From Cryptosporangium minutisporangium (lineage in GTDB: Bacteria > Actinomycetota > Actinomycetes > Mycobacteriales > Cryptosporangiaceae), in assembly GCF_039536245.1 (NCBI RefSeq), contig NZ_BAAAYN010000070.1:21783-85782 (forward strand): a DNA stretch of 64,000 bases, in the 5' to 3' direction. Shown in pieces: positions 9,487 to 18,747 of this stretch. A program made the translations under genes and the position numbers. The notes below the pieces were generated by a model, which saw only the letters and a program-made list of their open reading frames with translations, was not told the DNA's origin and did not search any database. Each line of letters opens with the position of its first letter. The stretch's first letter is position 1.

Positions 9487-10659
9487 ATGAGTCCTGGTGC
9501 GGGCAGTGACGACAAACCCATGGACGAGGTACCGGCCGAGCCCTGGTCCCTCCCGGTGCCGCCGCCGGTCGAGCCGATGCTCGCGAGCCCGGCGAAGGGC
9601 ATCCCGGCCGACGAAGGCCTGCACTACGAGCCCAAGTTCGACGGGTTCCGGTGCATCATCTTCCGCGAGGGTGACCGGGTCGTGCTCGGCAGCCGGGGCG
9701 GCAAGGAGCTGCAGCGGTACTTCCCGGAGGTCGTCGAGGAGGTCCGCACCGCGCTACCCGAGCGGTGCGTCGTCGACGGCGAACTGGTCGTGATCGTCGA
9801 CGACCGCCTCGACTTCGACGCGCTGGCGCAGCGCATCCACCCGGCGGCGTCCCGCATCAACCTGCTGGCCGAGCAGACACCGACGCACTTCATCGCGTTC
9901 GACCTGCTCGCGGTCGGCGACGAGGCGCTGATCGAGCTCGGGTACGCACGTCGGCGCGCGCGGCTGGCCGAGCTGTTCCCGCCGGACGGCGGTCCCGCCG
10001 GTCCGCGGACGCACCTGACACCGGTGACCACCGACCCGGAGACCGCCCGCTCGTGGTTCGAGAGGTTCGAGGGCGCCGGGCTCGACGGCCTGATCTGCAA
10101 GGCCGCCGACGGGCCCTACGAGCCGGGCAAGCGCACGATGCGCAAGGTGAAACACACCCGCACGGCCGACTGCGTCGTCGCCGGGTTCCGCTGGCACAAG
10201 TCCGGTCCGGTGGTCGGCTCACTGCTGCTCGCCCTCTACGACGACGACGGTCACCTGCACCACGTCGGGGTCTCCGCGTCGTTCACCGCGAAACGACGTC
10301 AAGAACTGCTGGACGAGCTGGCTCCTTATCGGATGTCCGATCTCTCCGAACATCCGTGGGCCTCGTGGGCGGCGCAGACCGCCCCTGTCCCCGGCGCCCC
10401 GCCGACGCCGGGAGCCGACCCGACCCGGATGCCCGGCGCGCCCAGTCGCTGGACCGGGAAGAAGGATCTGTCCTGGGAGCCGCTGCGGCCCGATCTGGTC
10501 GTGGAGGTGGCCTACGACCACATGGAGGGCGAGCGATTCCGGCATACCGCGCGTTTCGAGCGCTGGCGCCCCGACCGGGAACCCCGTTCATGCACTTATG
10601 CTCAGCTCGACCGTCCTGTCCGGTTTGACCTGGAACGCGTATTGAAGGGTTCCCCGTGA
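9487..10659 (+). CDS. ATP-dependent DNA ligase, LigC type
   Basis: 390 residues containing adenylation and OB-fold domains. The adenylated lysine is K50 in YEPKFDGFR (motif I). Motif III (FIAFDLLAVG), motif IV (GLDGLICK) and motif V (RKVKHTRTADCVV) are present. The ATG at 9487 gives a short Pro-rich leader before VEPMLASPAKG. LigC enzymes in mycobacteria are back-up ligases for end joining and base excision repair. A LigD-type polymerase domain lies 2.6 kb away at 13256, so ligase and polymerase are separate proteins here. No Ku gene is seen. Its stop overlaps the next start by 4 nt (GTGA), implying translational coupling to a secreted hydrolase of unrelated function. Confidence 0.92.
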   Translation: MSPGAGSDDKPMDEVPAEPWSLPVPPPVEPMLASPAKGIPADEGLHYEPKFDGFRCIIFREGDRVVLGSRGGKELQRYFPEVVEEVRTALPERCVVDGELVVIVDDRLDFDALAQRIHPAASRINLLAEQTPTHFIAFDLLAVGDEALIELGYARRRARLAELFPPDGGPAGPRTHLTPVTTDPETARSWFERFEGAGLDGLICKAADGPYEPGKRTMRKVKHTRTADCVVAGFRWHKSGPVVGSLLLALYDDDGHLHHVGVSASFTAKRRQELLDELAPYRMSDLSEHPWASWAAQTAPVPGAPPTPGADPTRMPGAPSRWTGKKDLSWEPLRPDLVVEVAYDHMEGERFRHTARFERWRPDREPRSCTYAQLDRPVRFDLERVLKGSP

Positions 10660-12236
10660 CGCTGCGCCGCGCCCCCCGGCTTCCCCTCCTGATCTTGAGT
10701 CTCGTCGCCGCACTCGGGGTGTCCGCGTGCGGAGCATCGACCGCCGACGGTGAGTGGCGGTCGGTTCCGCGCGCCGACGCGTCGACCGCGGCGAGTCCGC
10801 CGGCGGCTCCGTCGGCGCCGGAAGCCGGCGCCGTGGCGTGGCAGGACTGCAAGGCGGAGATCGAGCGATCGATCGGTACCTCGTTGTCCGGCGTCCGGGT
10901 CGACTGCGGTGCGGTGAAGGTCCCGCAGAACTGGGCGAACCCCACCGGCGAGACGATCGCGATCGCGCTCGTCCGGGTCCGCCGGCTGCAGCAGCGGAAC
11001 CGGATCGGCTCGCTCCTGGTCAACCCCGGCGGCCCCGGGGCGTCCGGCATCGAGCTCGCCGCGCAGACCCCGCTGTTCCTGCCCGGCGAGGTGCTCGAAC
11101 GATTCGACGTCGTGGGGTTCGACCCCCGCGGCGTCGGCCAGTCCGCTCCGATCGACTGTCTCTCCGCGACCAGTAAGGACGCGGTGACCGCGGCCAATCC
11201 CGACCCGGCACCGGCGGCGGAGTTCAACCAGCAGGTCAAGCTCTGGCGCTCGTCGATCGACCCGTGCGCGACGAAGTACGGCCCGAGCCTCGGGTACTAC
11301 AGCACCGAACAGACCGCCCGCGACATGGACGCGATCCGCGCCGCGGTCGGCGACACCAAGATGACCTACCTCGGCTACTCCTACGGGACGCTGCTCGGCG
11401 CGGTCTACGCGCACCTCTACCCGACTCGGGTGCGCGCGTTCGTTCTGGACGGTGCCGTCGATCCGAACCTCGACGGAATCACCGCCTCGGAAGGGCAGGC
11501 GGCCGGGTTCGAGAAGGCGTTCGACAACTTCGTCGCTGCTTGCCGGGCGAAGGGCGCCGGCTGCGCGATCGGTCCGGAGGCCCGGCGGACCGTGCACAAC
11601 GTCCTGATCAACGTGGCGAAGAAGCCGGTGCCCGGCGTCGGTGGCGAGAAGCGCACCGCGACCACCGGGCACGTGCTCTCGGCGGTGACCGCGGCGCTCT
11701 ACGTCAAGGCGCAGTGGCCGACGCTGGAGAAGGCCATCGCGGACATCGCCAAGGGCGACCCGTCGACGGTGTTCTCGCTCAGCGACAGCTTCACCGGCCG
11801 GAACGCGGACGGCACGTACAACAACATGACCGACGCGTTCACCGCGATCGGCTGCACGGACGAGCGGAACCCGCCGACCCTGGACCAGGTCCGGAAGCTG
11901 CAGACGGAGTGGCGGCGGAAGTACCCGCTGTTCGGGGCGCCGCTGGCGATGACGCTGCTCAGCTGCGCGGTCTGGCCCGGTACGCACGACCCGTACCCGG
12001 TCGGTGCGGCGATCGGAGCGCCCCCGATCGTGGTCGTGGGCACCACCGGCGACCCGGCGACGCCCTACGCCAACACCGCGAAGCTGGCGAACGAGATCGG
12101 TACCGCGCACATCGTCACGTGGCAGGGCGAGGGCCACACCGCGTACCCGCAGACCAATTGCGTCCGCGAGAACATCAGCAACTACCTGATCACCACCGCT
12201 CCACCCCCCGACAACCTGACCTGCCCGGCTAACTAG
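10656..12236 (+). CDS. lipoprotein alpha/beta hydrolase, tripeptidyl-aminopeptidase type
   Basis: 526 residues from a GTG that overlaps the ligase stop. The N-terminus is a lipoprotein signal (LLILSLVAALGVSAC, lipid-bearing Cys25), followed by a Ser/Ala/Pro spacer. The hydrolase core has the oxyanion region LVNPGGPGASG (121-131), DPRGVGQS (156-163) and the nucleophile elbow GYSYGT with Ser242. The C-terminal TAP-like part carries the probable catalytic His in GEGHTAYPQ. Family members (Streptomyces SlpD/SlpE and tripeptidyl aminopeptidase) release N-terminal peptides outside the cell. Substrate specificity cannot be read from sequence. A perfect 38-bp palindrome follows as terminator. Confidence 0.9.
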   Translation: MTLRRAPRLPLLILSLVAALGVSACGASTADGEWRSVPRADASTAASPPAAPSAPEAGAVAWQDCKAEIERSIGTSLSGVRVDCGAVKVPQNWANPTGETIAIALVRVRRLQQRNRIGSLLVNPGGPGASGIELAAQTPLFLPGEVLERFDVVGFDPRGVGQSAPIDCLSATSKDAVTAANPDPAPAAEFNQQVKLWRSSIDPCATKYGPSLGYYSTEQTARDMDAIRAAVGDTKMTYLGYSYGTLLGAVYAHLYPTRVRAFVLDGAVDPNLDGITASEGQAAGFEKAFDNFVAACRAKGAGCAIGPEARRTVHNVLINVAKKPVPGVGGEKRTATTGHVLSAVTAALYVKAQWPTLEKAIADIAKGDPSTVFSLSDSFTGRNADGTYNNMTDAFTAIGCTDERNPPTLDQVRKLQTEWRRKYPLFGAPLAMTLLSCAVWPGTHDPYPVGAAIGAPPIVVVGTTGDPATPYANTAKLANEIGTAHIVTWQGEGHTAYPQTNCVRENISNYLITTAPPPDNLTCPAN

Positions 12237-12285
12237 CGCCCGTCCAGGGCGGGCTCCACCGCCGTTGTTCATCGACAGCGCACTC

Positions 12286-12323
12286 GGGATGGGGGTCTCT
12301 GCGGCCGCAGAGACCCCCATCCC
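12286..12323. terminator. perfect 38-bp palindrome, bidirectional terminator
   Basis: Two 19-nt arms with no unpaired loop bases (GGGATGGGGGTCTCTGCGG and its exact complement) meet at a GCGGCCGC centre. It lies between the convergent stops of the lipoprotein hydrolase (12236) and the second hydrolase (12337). No T-tract follows on either side, as is usual for such hairpins in high-GC actinobacteria. Confidence 0.75.
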
Positions 12324-12336
12324 TAGCGCCGCACGG

Positions 12337-13098
12337 TTACAGATGTGTCGTGAACCAGGTCGTGGCGTGGGACGCGACCGCCTCCAGGCAGCCGGGCTCT
12401 TCGAAGAGGTGGGTTGCGCCGGGGACGACTTCGACGCGGGCCAGCCCGCCCAGCGAGTCCGCGGCCTGCCGGTTCAGCTCCAGCACCGGATGGTCGAGCG
12501 CCCCGACCACCAGCAGCGTCGGCGCCGCCACCGTGGTGAGCCAGCTGCTCGCGAGGTCCGGCCGGCCGCCCCGGCTCACGACCGCCCGCACCGTCTCCGG
12601 ACGCTCCGCGGCGGCGGCGAGCGCACCGGCCGCACCGGTGCTGGCCCCGAACAGCCCGAGCGGCAGTCCCTGCGTCTCCGGGTGGGTTATAACCCAGCCG
12701 ACCGCGTCGTCGACCCGGCGGGCCAGCAGGTCGATGTCGAACCGCACCCGGCGGGTGCGCTGGTCTTCCTGCTCCTCGGCCGCGGTGAACAGATCGACGA
12801 GTACCACCGCGAACCCGGCGCGGTAGAGGGCCTTCGCCACCTGGCGGTTCCGCGGGCTGTTCCGCGAGCTCCCGGACCCGTGCGCGAACAATACGACTCC
12901 TCGCGCGGACTCCGGCCGCCCGAGCACCCCCGCCAGTTCGGCGTCGCTGACGCGCACCAGTACCTCGGTGACCCGCTCCTTGACATCCGTCCGGTCGCCG
13001 CCGCTCGCGCCCGATCGTCCGGAGCCGCTCTGCGGGTGGCTGTGCGGGGACAGGGTTCGTTGCGGCCTGGTGAATGGGGTTCGGGCCTGCTCGGGCAT
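12337..13098 (-). CDS. alpha/beta hydrolase, dienelactone-hydrolase-like
   Basis: About 253 residues from the ATG at 13098, chosen for its strong GAGGAGG site 6 nt upstream; an ATG at 13149 would add 17 residues without such a site. The core shows FAHGSGSSRNSPRNR (oxyanion loop), the nucleophile elbow LGLFGASTGAAGAL, the acid strand LLVVGALDHPVLELNRQA and the His in PGATHLFEEPG. The first 50 residues are polar and Pro/Ser/Gly-rich and probably disordered; no signal peptide is seen, so it is cytosolic. Proteins like this often sit with phosphoribosyltransferase or ligase genes in actinobacteria, but the substrate is unknown. It is downstream of the polymerase-domain gene, about 160 bp away. 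Confidence 0.8.
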   Translation of the reverse strand: MPEQARTPFTRPQRTLSPHSHPQSGSGRSGASGGDRTDVKERVTEVLVRVSDAELAGVLGRPESARGVVLFAHGSGSSRNSPRNRQVAKALYRAGFAVVLVDLFTAAEEQEDQRTRRVRFDIDLLARRVDDAVGWVITHPETQGLPLGLFGASTGAAGALAAAAERPETVRAVVSRGGRPDLASSWLTTVAAPTLLVVGALDHPVLELNRQAADSLGGLARVEVVPGATHLFEEPGCLEAVASHATTWFTTHL

Positions 13099-13255
13099 GC
13101 GCGCCTCCTCGAGGGCGGGTCGCACCGGAGTGCCGGTCACCTTGAGCATGACCCGCGACTGTGGCCCGCGTCACCACCCGCGCCCGGAAAACAACCGGGA
13201 CTGGTAAGCACGCGCGCCACCGTCGCGCGGCCCGCGCCGATCAGCGGATGGGTGG

Positions 13256-14305
13256 CTACTCGGCCGCGGAACGCTTCTTCGCGCGACTGGGCTGGACGCG
13301 CATCGGCTCGCCCTCCATCTTCGGGTAGTTCGGGGGGTACGGCGCATCGCCCAGGTCGTGGTCGCGGGCGTCCCGCTCGGCCCACTCCAGCAGCGGCTCG
13401 ATCCCGACCGCGACGTCGTCGATACCTGCGTGCAGGTCACCGAGCTCGGCGAACCGCGGCGGAACCGTGCGGATCGTCAGATCCTCGCTCTCGACGTCCG
13501 ACAACTCGTCCCAGGTGATCGGTGCCGAGACGAGTGCGCCCGGCCGGCCGCGCAGGCTGTAGGCGCTGGCGATCGTGCGGTCGCGGGCGTTCTGGTTGAA
13601 GTCGACGAAGACCCGCTCGCCCCGCTCCTCCTTCCACCACGCGGTGGTGGCCAGGTCGGGCACCCGGCGCTCGATCTCACGGGCGAACGCCAGCGCCGCG
13701 CGTCGTACGTCGGTGAACGTCCAGTCGGGCCGGATCCGGACGTAGATGTGGAGCCCGCGGTTACCGGACGTCTTCGGCCAACCGGTCCAGCCGAGTTCGC
13801 CCAGGACCTCCTGGACGACGCCACCGACCCGGCGCGCCTCGGCGAGACCGGTGCCGGGCTGCGGGTCGAGGTCGATGCGGAGTTCGTCGGGCTGCTCGGT
13901 GTTCGCTCGTCGCGAATGCCACGGATGGAACTCGACGGTCGACATCTGTACCGCCCAGGCCACCGCGGCCAGTTCGGTCACGCAGAGTTCGTCCGCGCTG
14001 CGTCCGCTCGGGAACCGGACCTGGACGCTCTCCACCCAGTCCGGCGCGCCCTTCGGCAGGCGCTTCTGGTAGATCTTCTCGCCCTCGGCGCCGCCGGAGT
14101 AGACGCCGTCCGGGTAACGGTGCAGCATGCAGGGCCGTTCGCGCAGTGCGCGGACGATGCCGTCGCCGACCGACAGGTAGTAGTTGACGATGTCGAGCTT
14201 GGTGACGCGCGGCTCGTCGAAGTAGACCCGGTCGGGGTTGCTGATGCGCACCGCGCGGTCGCCCACCGTGATCTCGACCGCCGGTGACGCTGCTCGGGAC
14301 GCCAT
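13256..14305 (-). CDS. LigD-type polymerase/primase domain protein (stand-alone PolDom)
   Basis: 349 residues of the archaeo-eukaryotic primase-like polymerase domain found at the N-terminus or C-terminus of LigD. Metal-binding Asp145 and Asp147 sit in LRIDLDPQPG; the nucleotide-binding KTSGNRGLHIYV and the third acidic strand RVFVDFNQNARDRTIASAYSLR follow. The ATG at 14305 gives the usual N-terminus; an upstream extension to 14392 reads as non-coding. It adds ribo- or deoxyribonucleotides at broken ends during non-homologous end joining. Neither a ligase nor a nuclease domain is fused, so it resembles mycobacterial PolD1/PolD2, and the LigC-type ligase at 9487 is a plausible partner. The Lys/Arg tail (RAKKRSAAE) may aid DNA binding. 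Confidence 0.92.
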   Translation of the reverse strand: MASRAASPAVEITVGDRAVRISNPDRVYFDEPRVTKLDIVNYYLSVGDGIVRALRERPCMLHRYPDGVYSGGAEGEKIYQKRLPKGAPDWVESVQVRFPSGRSADELCVTELAAVAWAVQMSTVEFHPWHSRRANTEQPDELRIDLDPQPGTGLAEARRVGGVVQEVLGELGWTGWPKTSGNRGLHIYVRIRPDWTFTDVRRAALAFAREIERRVPDLATTAWWKEERGERVFVDFNQNARDRTIASAYSLRGRPGALVSAPITWDELSDVESEDLTIRTVPPRFAELGDLHAGIDDVAVGIEPLLEWAERDARDHDLGDAPYPPNYPKMEGEPMRVQPSRAKKRSAAE

Positions 14306-14636
14306 AGCAGCACGGTACAGGCGGGACAGGCCGCGGGCGGATAACTGGTGTCGATCCGTCTGTTTCGGTGGTACGACTGTGTGCTGACCCACCCGTACGG
14401 CTGCTCCACATCGCTGCCCCGCTGCCTCGGCCCTCCCGGTGCACCCCGCTGGTCCCGCGAAGCCGTTTCGGCCAGGGCCGTGGGCGCGATCACCGGAATT
14501 TTCGGCGCCACCAATCCCCTTTCAGGTGCAGGATCGAAATAAAAAGTTGGTTTAGGCAACCTCATTGCGGAGGCTGCCCGGAAACCTCGTGACTCCACCG
14601 CGTCCTCACGGTGGGTGAGCGGAAGGACAAGCGTCG
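14306..14636. promoter_or_regulatory. divergent intergenic region, PolDom gene / methyltransferase
   Basis: 331 bp between two divergent genes, so it must hold both promoters. The part at 14525-14565 is clearly more AT-rich than the surroundings. It includes GGTT-5 nt-AACC dyad symmetry at 14548-14560 that partly resembles a DtxR/IdeR iron box, with a poor centre. No small open frame with a ribosome site was seen. Confidence 0.4.
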
Positions 14637-15983
14637 ATGAGTTACCTCGTTGCCGACCGATCTACGGTCGCCGACCGGTTACGACCCGTCATCACGACCA
14701 TCTTCGGCACCGAGCCACCCGTGCGGATCCGCACGTGGGACGGCAGCACGCTCGGCCCCTCGGACCGCGACGGCGGCCCGACGTTGGTCGTACGGAACCG
14801 TCGCGCGCTGCGGCGACTGGTCTGGTCGCCGAACGAGGTGGGCATGGCCCGCGCGTTCGTCGCCGGCGACCTGGCCGTCGAGGGCGATTTCATCGCCGCC
14901 CTCGATCAGATGCTCCACCTGTTCGACTCCACCAACGGCATGCACCTGACCAGTCAGGACAAGCGGACGATCGTGGCGGCCGCGCTGCGGCTCGGCGCGA
15001 TCGGCAGCAACCCACCCCCGCCACCGGAGGAGATGCGTCCGACCAGCGGCCTGCTGCACAGCGTCCGCCGGGACGCCGCGGCGATCGGCCACCACTACAA
15101 CGTCGGCAACGATTTCTACCGGCTGGTGCTGGGCGACTCGATGACCTACTCGTGCGCTTACTGGCCACAGCTCGACGACCCGTCCGCCACCACGACGCTC
15201 GAGCAGGCGCAGTGGAACAAATGCGAGCTGATCGCCCGCAAGCTGGGCCTGAAGCCGGGCATGCGGCTCCTCGACGTGGGGTGCGGCTGGGGCACGATGG
15301 CGATCCATGCCGCCCGCGAGTACGGCGTCCAGGTCGTCGGCGTCACCAACTCGCACGAGCAAGCAGTCGGCGCGGCGAAGCGCGCCGCGGCGGCCGGCGT
15401 CGGGGACCTGGTCGAGATCCGCGAGCAGGACTACCGCGACGTCGATGACGGTCCGTACGACGCGATCTCCAGCATCGGCATGGCCGAGCACGTGGGTACC
15501 GACCAGTGGCGGGACTACGCGAGCCTGCTCTACGGCCTGCTCAAGCCGGGCGGCCGGCTGCTCAGCCACCAGATCACCCAGCCGCCGAGGGTCACCGAGA
15601 AGATCGAGTCCCACCGGAAGGGCAAGCCCGAGCGGACGTTCATCACCGCGTACGTCTTCCCCGACGGTGAGCTGCAGTCGGTCGGCTGGATCTCCGACCA
15701 GCTGGAGAGCGTCGGATTCGAGGTCCGCGACGCGGAGTCGCTGCGTGAACACTATGCGCGGACCCTGCGCGCCTGGGTGACCAATCTGGAGGACCACTGG
15801 TCCGAGGCGGTCGAGCTGACCAGCGTCGGCCGGGCTCGGGTCTGGCGCCTGTACATGGCCGGCTCGGCGCTGGCGTTCGAACGCAACCGGATCGCGATCC
15901 ACCAGGTACTCGCCGTCCGTCCGGATCGGAAGGGCCGCAGCCACATGCCGCCCACGCGGGCGTCGTACGCGACCGCGGACTGA
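14637..15983 (+). CDS. cyclopropane-fatty-acyl-phospholipid synthase family methyltransferase
   Basis: 448 residues, close to the usual length for the family. An N-terminal lipid-interacting region (1-140) precedes the SAM-dependent domain. The SAM motif is RLLDVGCGWGTMAIHAA at about residue 210, followed by VVGVTNSHEQ and the catalytic-site segment SSIGMAEHVGTDQW; the HHYNVGNDFYRLVLGDSMTYSCAYW segment is a family hallmark. Such enzymes methylate unsaturated acyl chains of membrane phospholipids to give cyclopropane or methyl-branched lipids. The ATG at 14637 has a GGAAGGA site. It is a single-gene unit; the next gene begins about 110 bp later with a different function. The exact product (cyclopropane or branched methyl) cannot be decided from sequence. 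Confidence 0.9.
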   Translation: MSYLVADRSTVADRLRPVITTIFGTEPPVRIRTWDGSTLGPSDRDGGPTLVVRNRRALRRLVWSPNEVGMARAFVAGDLAVEGDFIAALDQMLHLFDSTNGMHLTSQDKRTIVAAALRLGAIGSNPPPPPEEMRPTSGLLHSVRRDAAAIGHHYNVGNDFYRLVLGDSMTYSCAYWPQLDDPSATTTLEQAQWNKCELIARKLGLKPGMRLLDVGCGWGTMAIHAAREYGVQVVGVTNSHEQAVGAAKRAAAAGVGDLVEIREQDYRDVDDGPYDAISSIGMAEHVGTDQWRDYASLLYGLLKPGGRLLSHQITQPPRVTEKIESHRKGKPERTFITAYVFPDGELQSVGWISDQLESVGFEVRDAESLREHYARTLRAWVTNLEDHWSEAVELTSVGRARVWRLYMAGSALAFERNRIAIHQVLAVRPDRKGRSHMPPTRASYATAD

Positions 15984-16096
15984 GGCACCGCTCGTCCGAT
16001 CGGACCGGGTCCCGGGGCCCCGTTCGGACGACCCGGGGTGGGCGCCTCGTGCGCCCACCCCCGCACCGGTGTGATCCGGAGGTACCGTGTGCGCTC

Positions 16097-18694
16097 GTGG
16101 GACGCAACCGCACGCAGGGGAGGCATGCACACCGGGTGCGCCATGTGCGGACGACGCGTCCCCAGCGACATGTCCGACGCAGCGAGCTCGCACAGCTGTT
16201 ACGGAAGCCGTCGTTCTACCTGCCCTCGGCGGTCCCGGCGTTACTCGTCGCGATCGCGCTGACCGCCACGGCCACCTCGTCGACGGTCGGCACCTCGTCG
16301 CGCCCCGCCGACGTCGTGATCAGCCAGGTCTACGGCGGCGGTGGCGAACCGGGCTCGATCTGGACCGCCGACTTCGTCGAGCTGACGAACCGGGGCGACG
16401 AGCCCGTCGACGTCACCGGCTGGAGCGTGCAGTTCGCCCCGCCGCGCGAGCGCTCCTGGGGCGTCACCCGGCTGTCCGGCCGGATCCCGGCCGGCGGGCG
16501 GTACCTGATCGCCGAGGCCAAGGGAGTGAACGGCTCCACCCGGTTACCGCAGGCCGACGTCGCCGGCTCGCTCGACCTCGGCTCGACCAGCGGCAAGGTG
16601 GCGCTGGTCCACAACACGACGCCGCTACGCTGCGTCGCGAGTTGCACGACCGTCGACGGCGTCCGCGACTTCGTCGGGTACGGCAGCGCTGACGACTCCG
16701 AGGGTCGCCCGGCGCCCGCACTCTCCAGCACCACCGCCGTGGTCCGGCGTGACGTCAAGGTCCCGACCACCGGCGAGAGCACGTCGAGCATCGAGGACGA
16801 CCCGGGCGGTCCGGCGGGCGTCGAGGGCAGCCAGGACCTGGCCGACGACGTCCCCGGCCTCACCAACTCCGGCGGCGTCGACACCGACGACAACGCGGTG
16901 GACTTCGTGGTCGCGACGCCTGCGCCGCCGGGCGGACAGGGTGACTCGGCGGGCCGCACCGCACGCATCGCCGACATCCAAGGCCGCTCGCACATCTCAC
17001 CGCTCGCCGGGCGCCTGGTCGCCGCCGTGCCCGGCCTCGTCACCGCGGTCGGTCGGACCGGGTTCTGGATGCAGGATCCCGAGCCCGACAGGGACCCGGC
17101 GACCAGCGACGGCCTGTTCGTCTTCACCGGCGCCGCGCCGCGCGTGCAGAGTGGGGATACCGTCCGGGTGGCCGGCACCGTCACCGAGTACCGGCCGGGC
17201 GGCACCGCGGGCGCCAACAACCTGACCACGACCGAACTGGTCCGGCCGACGGTCTCCGTGATCTCCGGCGCCGCACGACGGCCGGTCCCGGCGCTGATCG
17301 GCCCCGGTGGCCGGATCCCGCCGACCCAGGTCCGCACCGACGCGCCCGGCGACGTCGAGAACGACGCGCCGTTCGCGCCGACCGCCAACGCTCTCGACTT
17401 CTACGAGTCACTCGAAGGAATGCTCGTCCGGGTGGTCGACCCCGTCGTGGTGGGGCCGACCAGCCTGACCGGGCAGCTGCCGGTTCTGCCCGGCGGGGCC
17501 GGCTCGCCCCGGACGAAGCGCGGCGGGCTCCGCTACACCCCCACCGATCCGAACACCGAACGGGTGCTGCTCGACGACTTGCTCGCACCGCTGCCGGTGG
17601 CGAACGTCGGCGACCGGCTGCGCGGCCCGGTGGACGGCGTCCTCGACTACGGCTTCGGCGACTACCGGCTGGAAGTCCTGACCACGCCGGAGAGCACCAG
17701 CAGCCGGATCACTCCGGAGACCGCGCGGCCGGCGGCGCCGACCGACCTCACGGTCTCCAGCATCGACATCAGCTCGGTGAGCCTCACCGGTACGGCGTCC
17801 CGGGGGCGACAGTTGGCCACCACGGTCGTGCGCGGCCTGCGGTCGCCCGACGTCCTCGCGGTCGAAGAGATGCCGGACGACGACGGCCGCGCCTACGACT
17901 CGCAGGTCGGCGCCGACGACGGCTGGCGTGCACTGGTCGGCGCGATCCGCGCCGCCGGTGGCCCCCGCTACTCGTTCCGGCAGATCGACCCGGTCAGTGG
18001 GCGGGACGGGTCCGGACCGGAGAACCGGCGCCTCGGGTTCCTCTACAACCCGGCCCGAGTGACGTTCGTCGATCGCGGTGCCCCGGACGCCACGACGGCT
18101 ACCCAGGTCACGTCCGTCGGCGGCAAACCCGCGCTGTCGCTCTCCCCCGGGCGGATCGCCACCACCAGCCCGGCGTTCATCGATGCCCGCAAGTCGCTCG
18201 CGGGCGAGTTCCGGTTCCGCGGCCGGACCGTGTTCGTGGTCGCCAACCACTTCGTCTCCGGACGCGACGAGTCGCTGTTCGGACGGCACCAGCCTCCGCA
18301 GCGCATCTCCGAGGAGCAGCGCGGAAGTCAGGCCTCGGTCGTCCGCGCGTTCGTCGACACGCTGCTGAACTCCGATCCGGACGCGGCGGTGGTGGTCGCC
18401 GGTGGCATCGCCGACCGGGAGAACACGCCCACGCTCGGCGTCCTGACGGCCGGCGGCGGTCTGCTGGACCCGGCGGCGAAGCTGACCCCCGCCGACCGGT
18501 ACAGCGCGCTGCTCGAGGGCAATGCGATGCTGCTCGACCACGTCTTGGTGAGCCGCGCGCTGAGCGGTACCGCGGTGGACGTCGTCCATGCGCAGAGCGA
18601 GTTCGCGGCGCGCTGGTCGGATCACGACCCGGTGCTGGGATACGTGCGGTTCCCGGCCGCCCCGCGCGGCCCGGCGCCGCCCGCGACGCCCTGA
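16097..18694 (+). CDS. secreted lamin-tail / EEP nuclease-like protein with altered catalytic motifs
   Basis: About 865 residues from a GTG at 16097; later GTGs near 16140 are also possible. A basic N-terminus and one hydrophobic segment (SFYLPSAVPALLVAIALTAT) suggest export. Next comes a lamin-tail domain (VVISQVYGGGGEPGSIWTADF, VELTNRGDEPVDVTGWSVQF), a long middle part, and a C-terminal endonuclease/exonuclease/phosphatase domain. Of the EEP motifs, the Glu strand (SPDVLAVEEM), NHF and the final SDHDP are kept. The usual GDxN loop reads GGIAD (18401-18415), and the usual NVENL opening has become DISSVSL. Related exonucleases degrade extracellular DNA, but this one may be weakened or inactive. 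It is transcribed alone. Confidence 0.8.
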   Translation: MGRNRTQGRHAHRVRHVRTTRPQRHVRRSELAQLLRKPSFYLPSAVPALLVAIALTATATSSTVGTSSRPADVVISQVYGGGGEPGSIWTADFVELTNRGDEPVDVTGWSVQFAPPRERSWGVTRLSGRIPAGGRYLIAEAKGVNGSTRLPQADVAGSLDLGSTSGKVALVHNTTPLRCVASCTTVDGVRDFVGYGSADDSEGRPAPALSSTTAVVRRDVKVPTTGESTSSIEDDPGGPAGVEGSQDLADDVPGLTNSGGVDTDDNAVDFVVATPAPPGGQGDSAGRTARIADIQGRSHISPLAGRLVAAVPGLVTAVGRTGFWMQDPEPDRDPATSDGLFVFTGAAPRVQSGDTVRVAGTVTEYRPGGTAGANNLTTTELVRPTVSVISGAARRPVPALIGPGGRIPPTQVRTDAPGDVENDAPFAPTANALDFYESLEGMLVRVVDPVVVGPTSLTGQLPVLPGGAGSPRTKRGGLRYTPTDPNTERVLLDDLLAPLPVANVGDRLRGPVDGVLDYGFGDYRLEVLTTPESTSSRITPETARPAAPTDLTVSSIDISSVSLTGTASRGRQLATTVVRGLRSPDVLAVEEMPDDDGRAYDSQVGADDGWRALVGAIRAAGGPRYSFRQIDPVSGRDGSGPENRRLGFLYNPARVTFVDRGAPDATTATQVTSVGGKPALSLSPGRIATTSPAFIDARKSLAGEFRFRGRTVFVVANHFVSGRDESLFGRHQPPQRISEEQRGSQASVVRAFVDTLLNSDPDAAVVVAGGIADRENTPTLGVLTAGGGLLDPAAKLTPADRYSALLEGNAMLLDHVLVSRALSGTAVDVVHAQSEFAARWSDHDPVLGYVRFPAAPRGPAPPATP

Positions 18695-18747
18695 CCGGGA
18701 GGTTCTCGACGCGTCAACGGCGACGCGCGGGAGGTACCGTTGAGGGC

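Noticed and set aside
14546-14563. Iron-box (DtxR/IdeR) site upstream of the methyltransferase
   Set aside because: GGTT-5 nt-AACC spacing fits, but the centre and outer bases differ from the consensus and no iron-uptake gene follows. Kept only as a remark in the intergenic entry.
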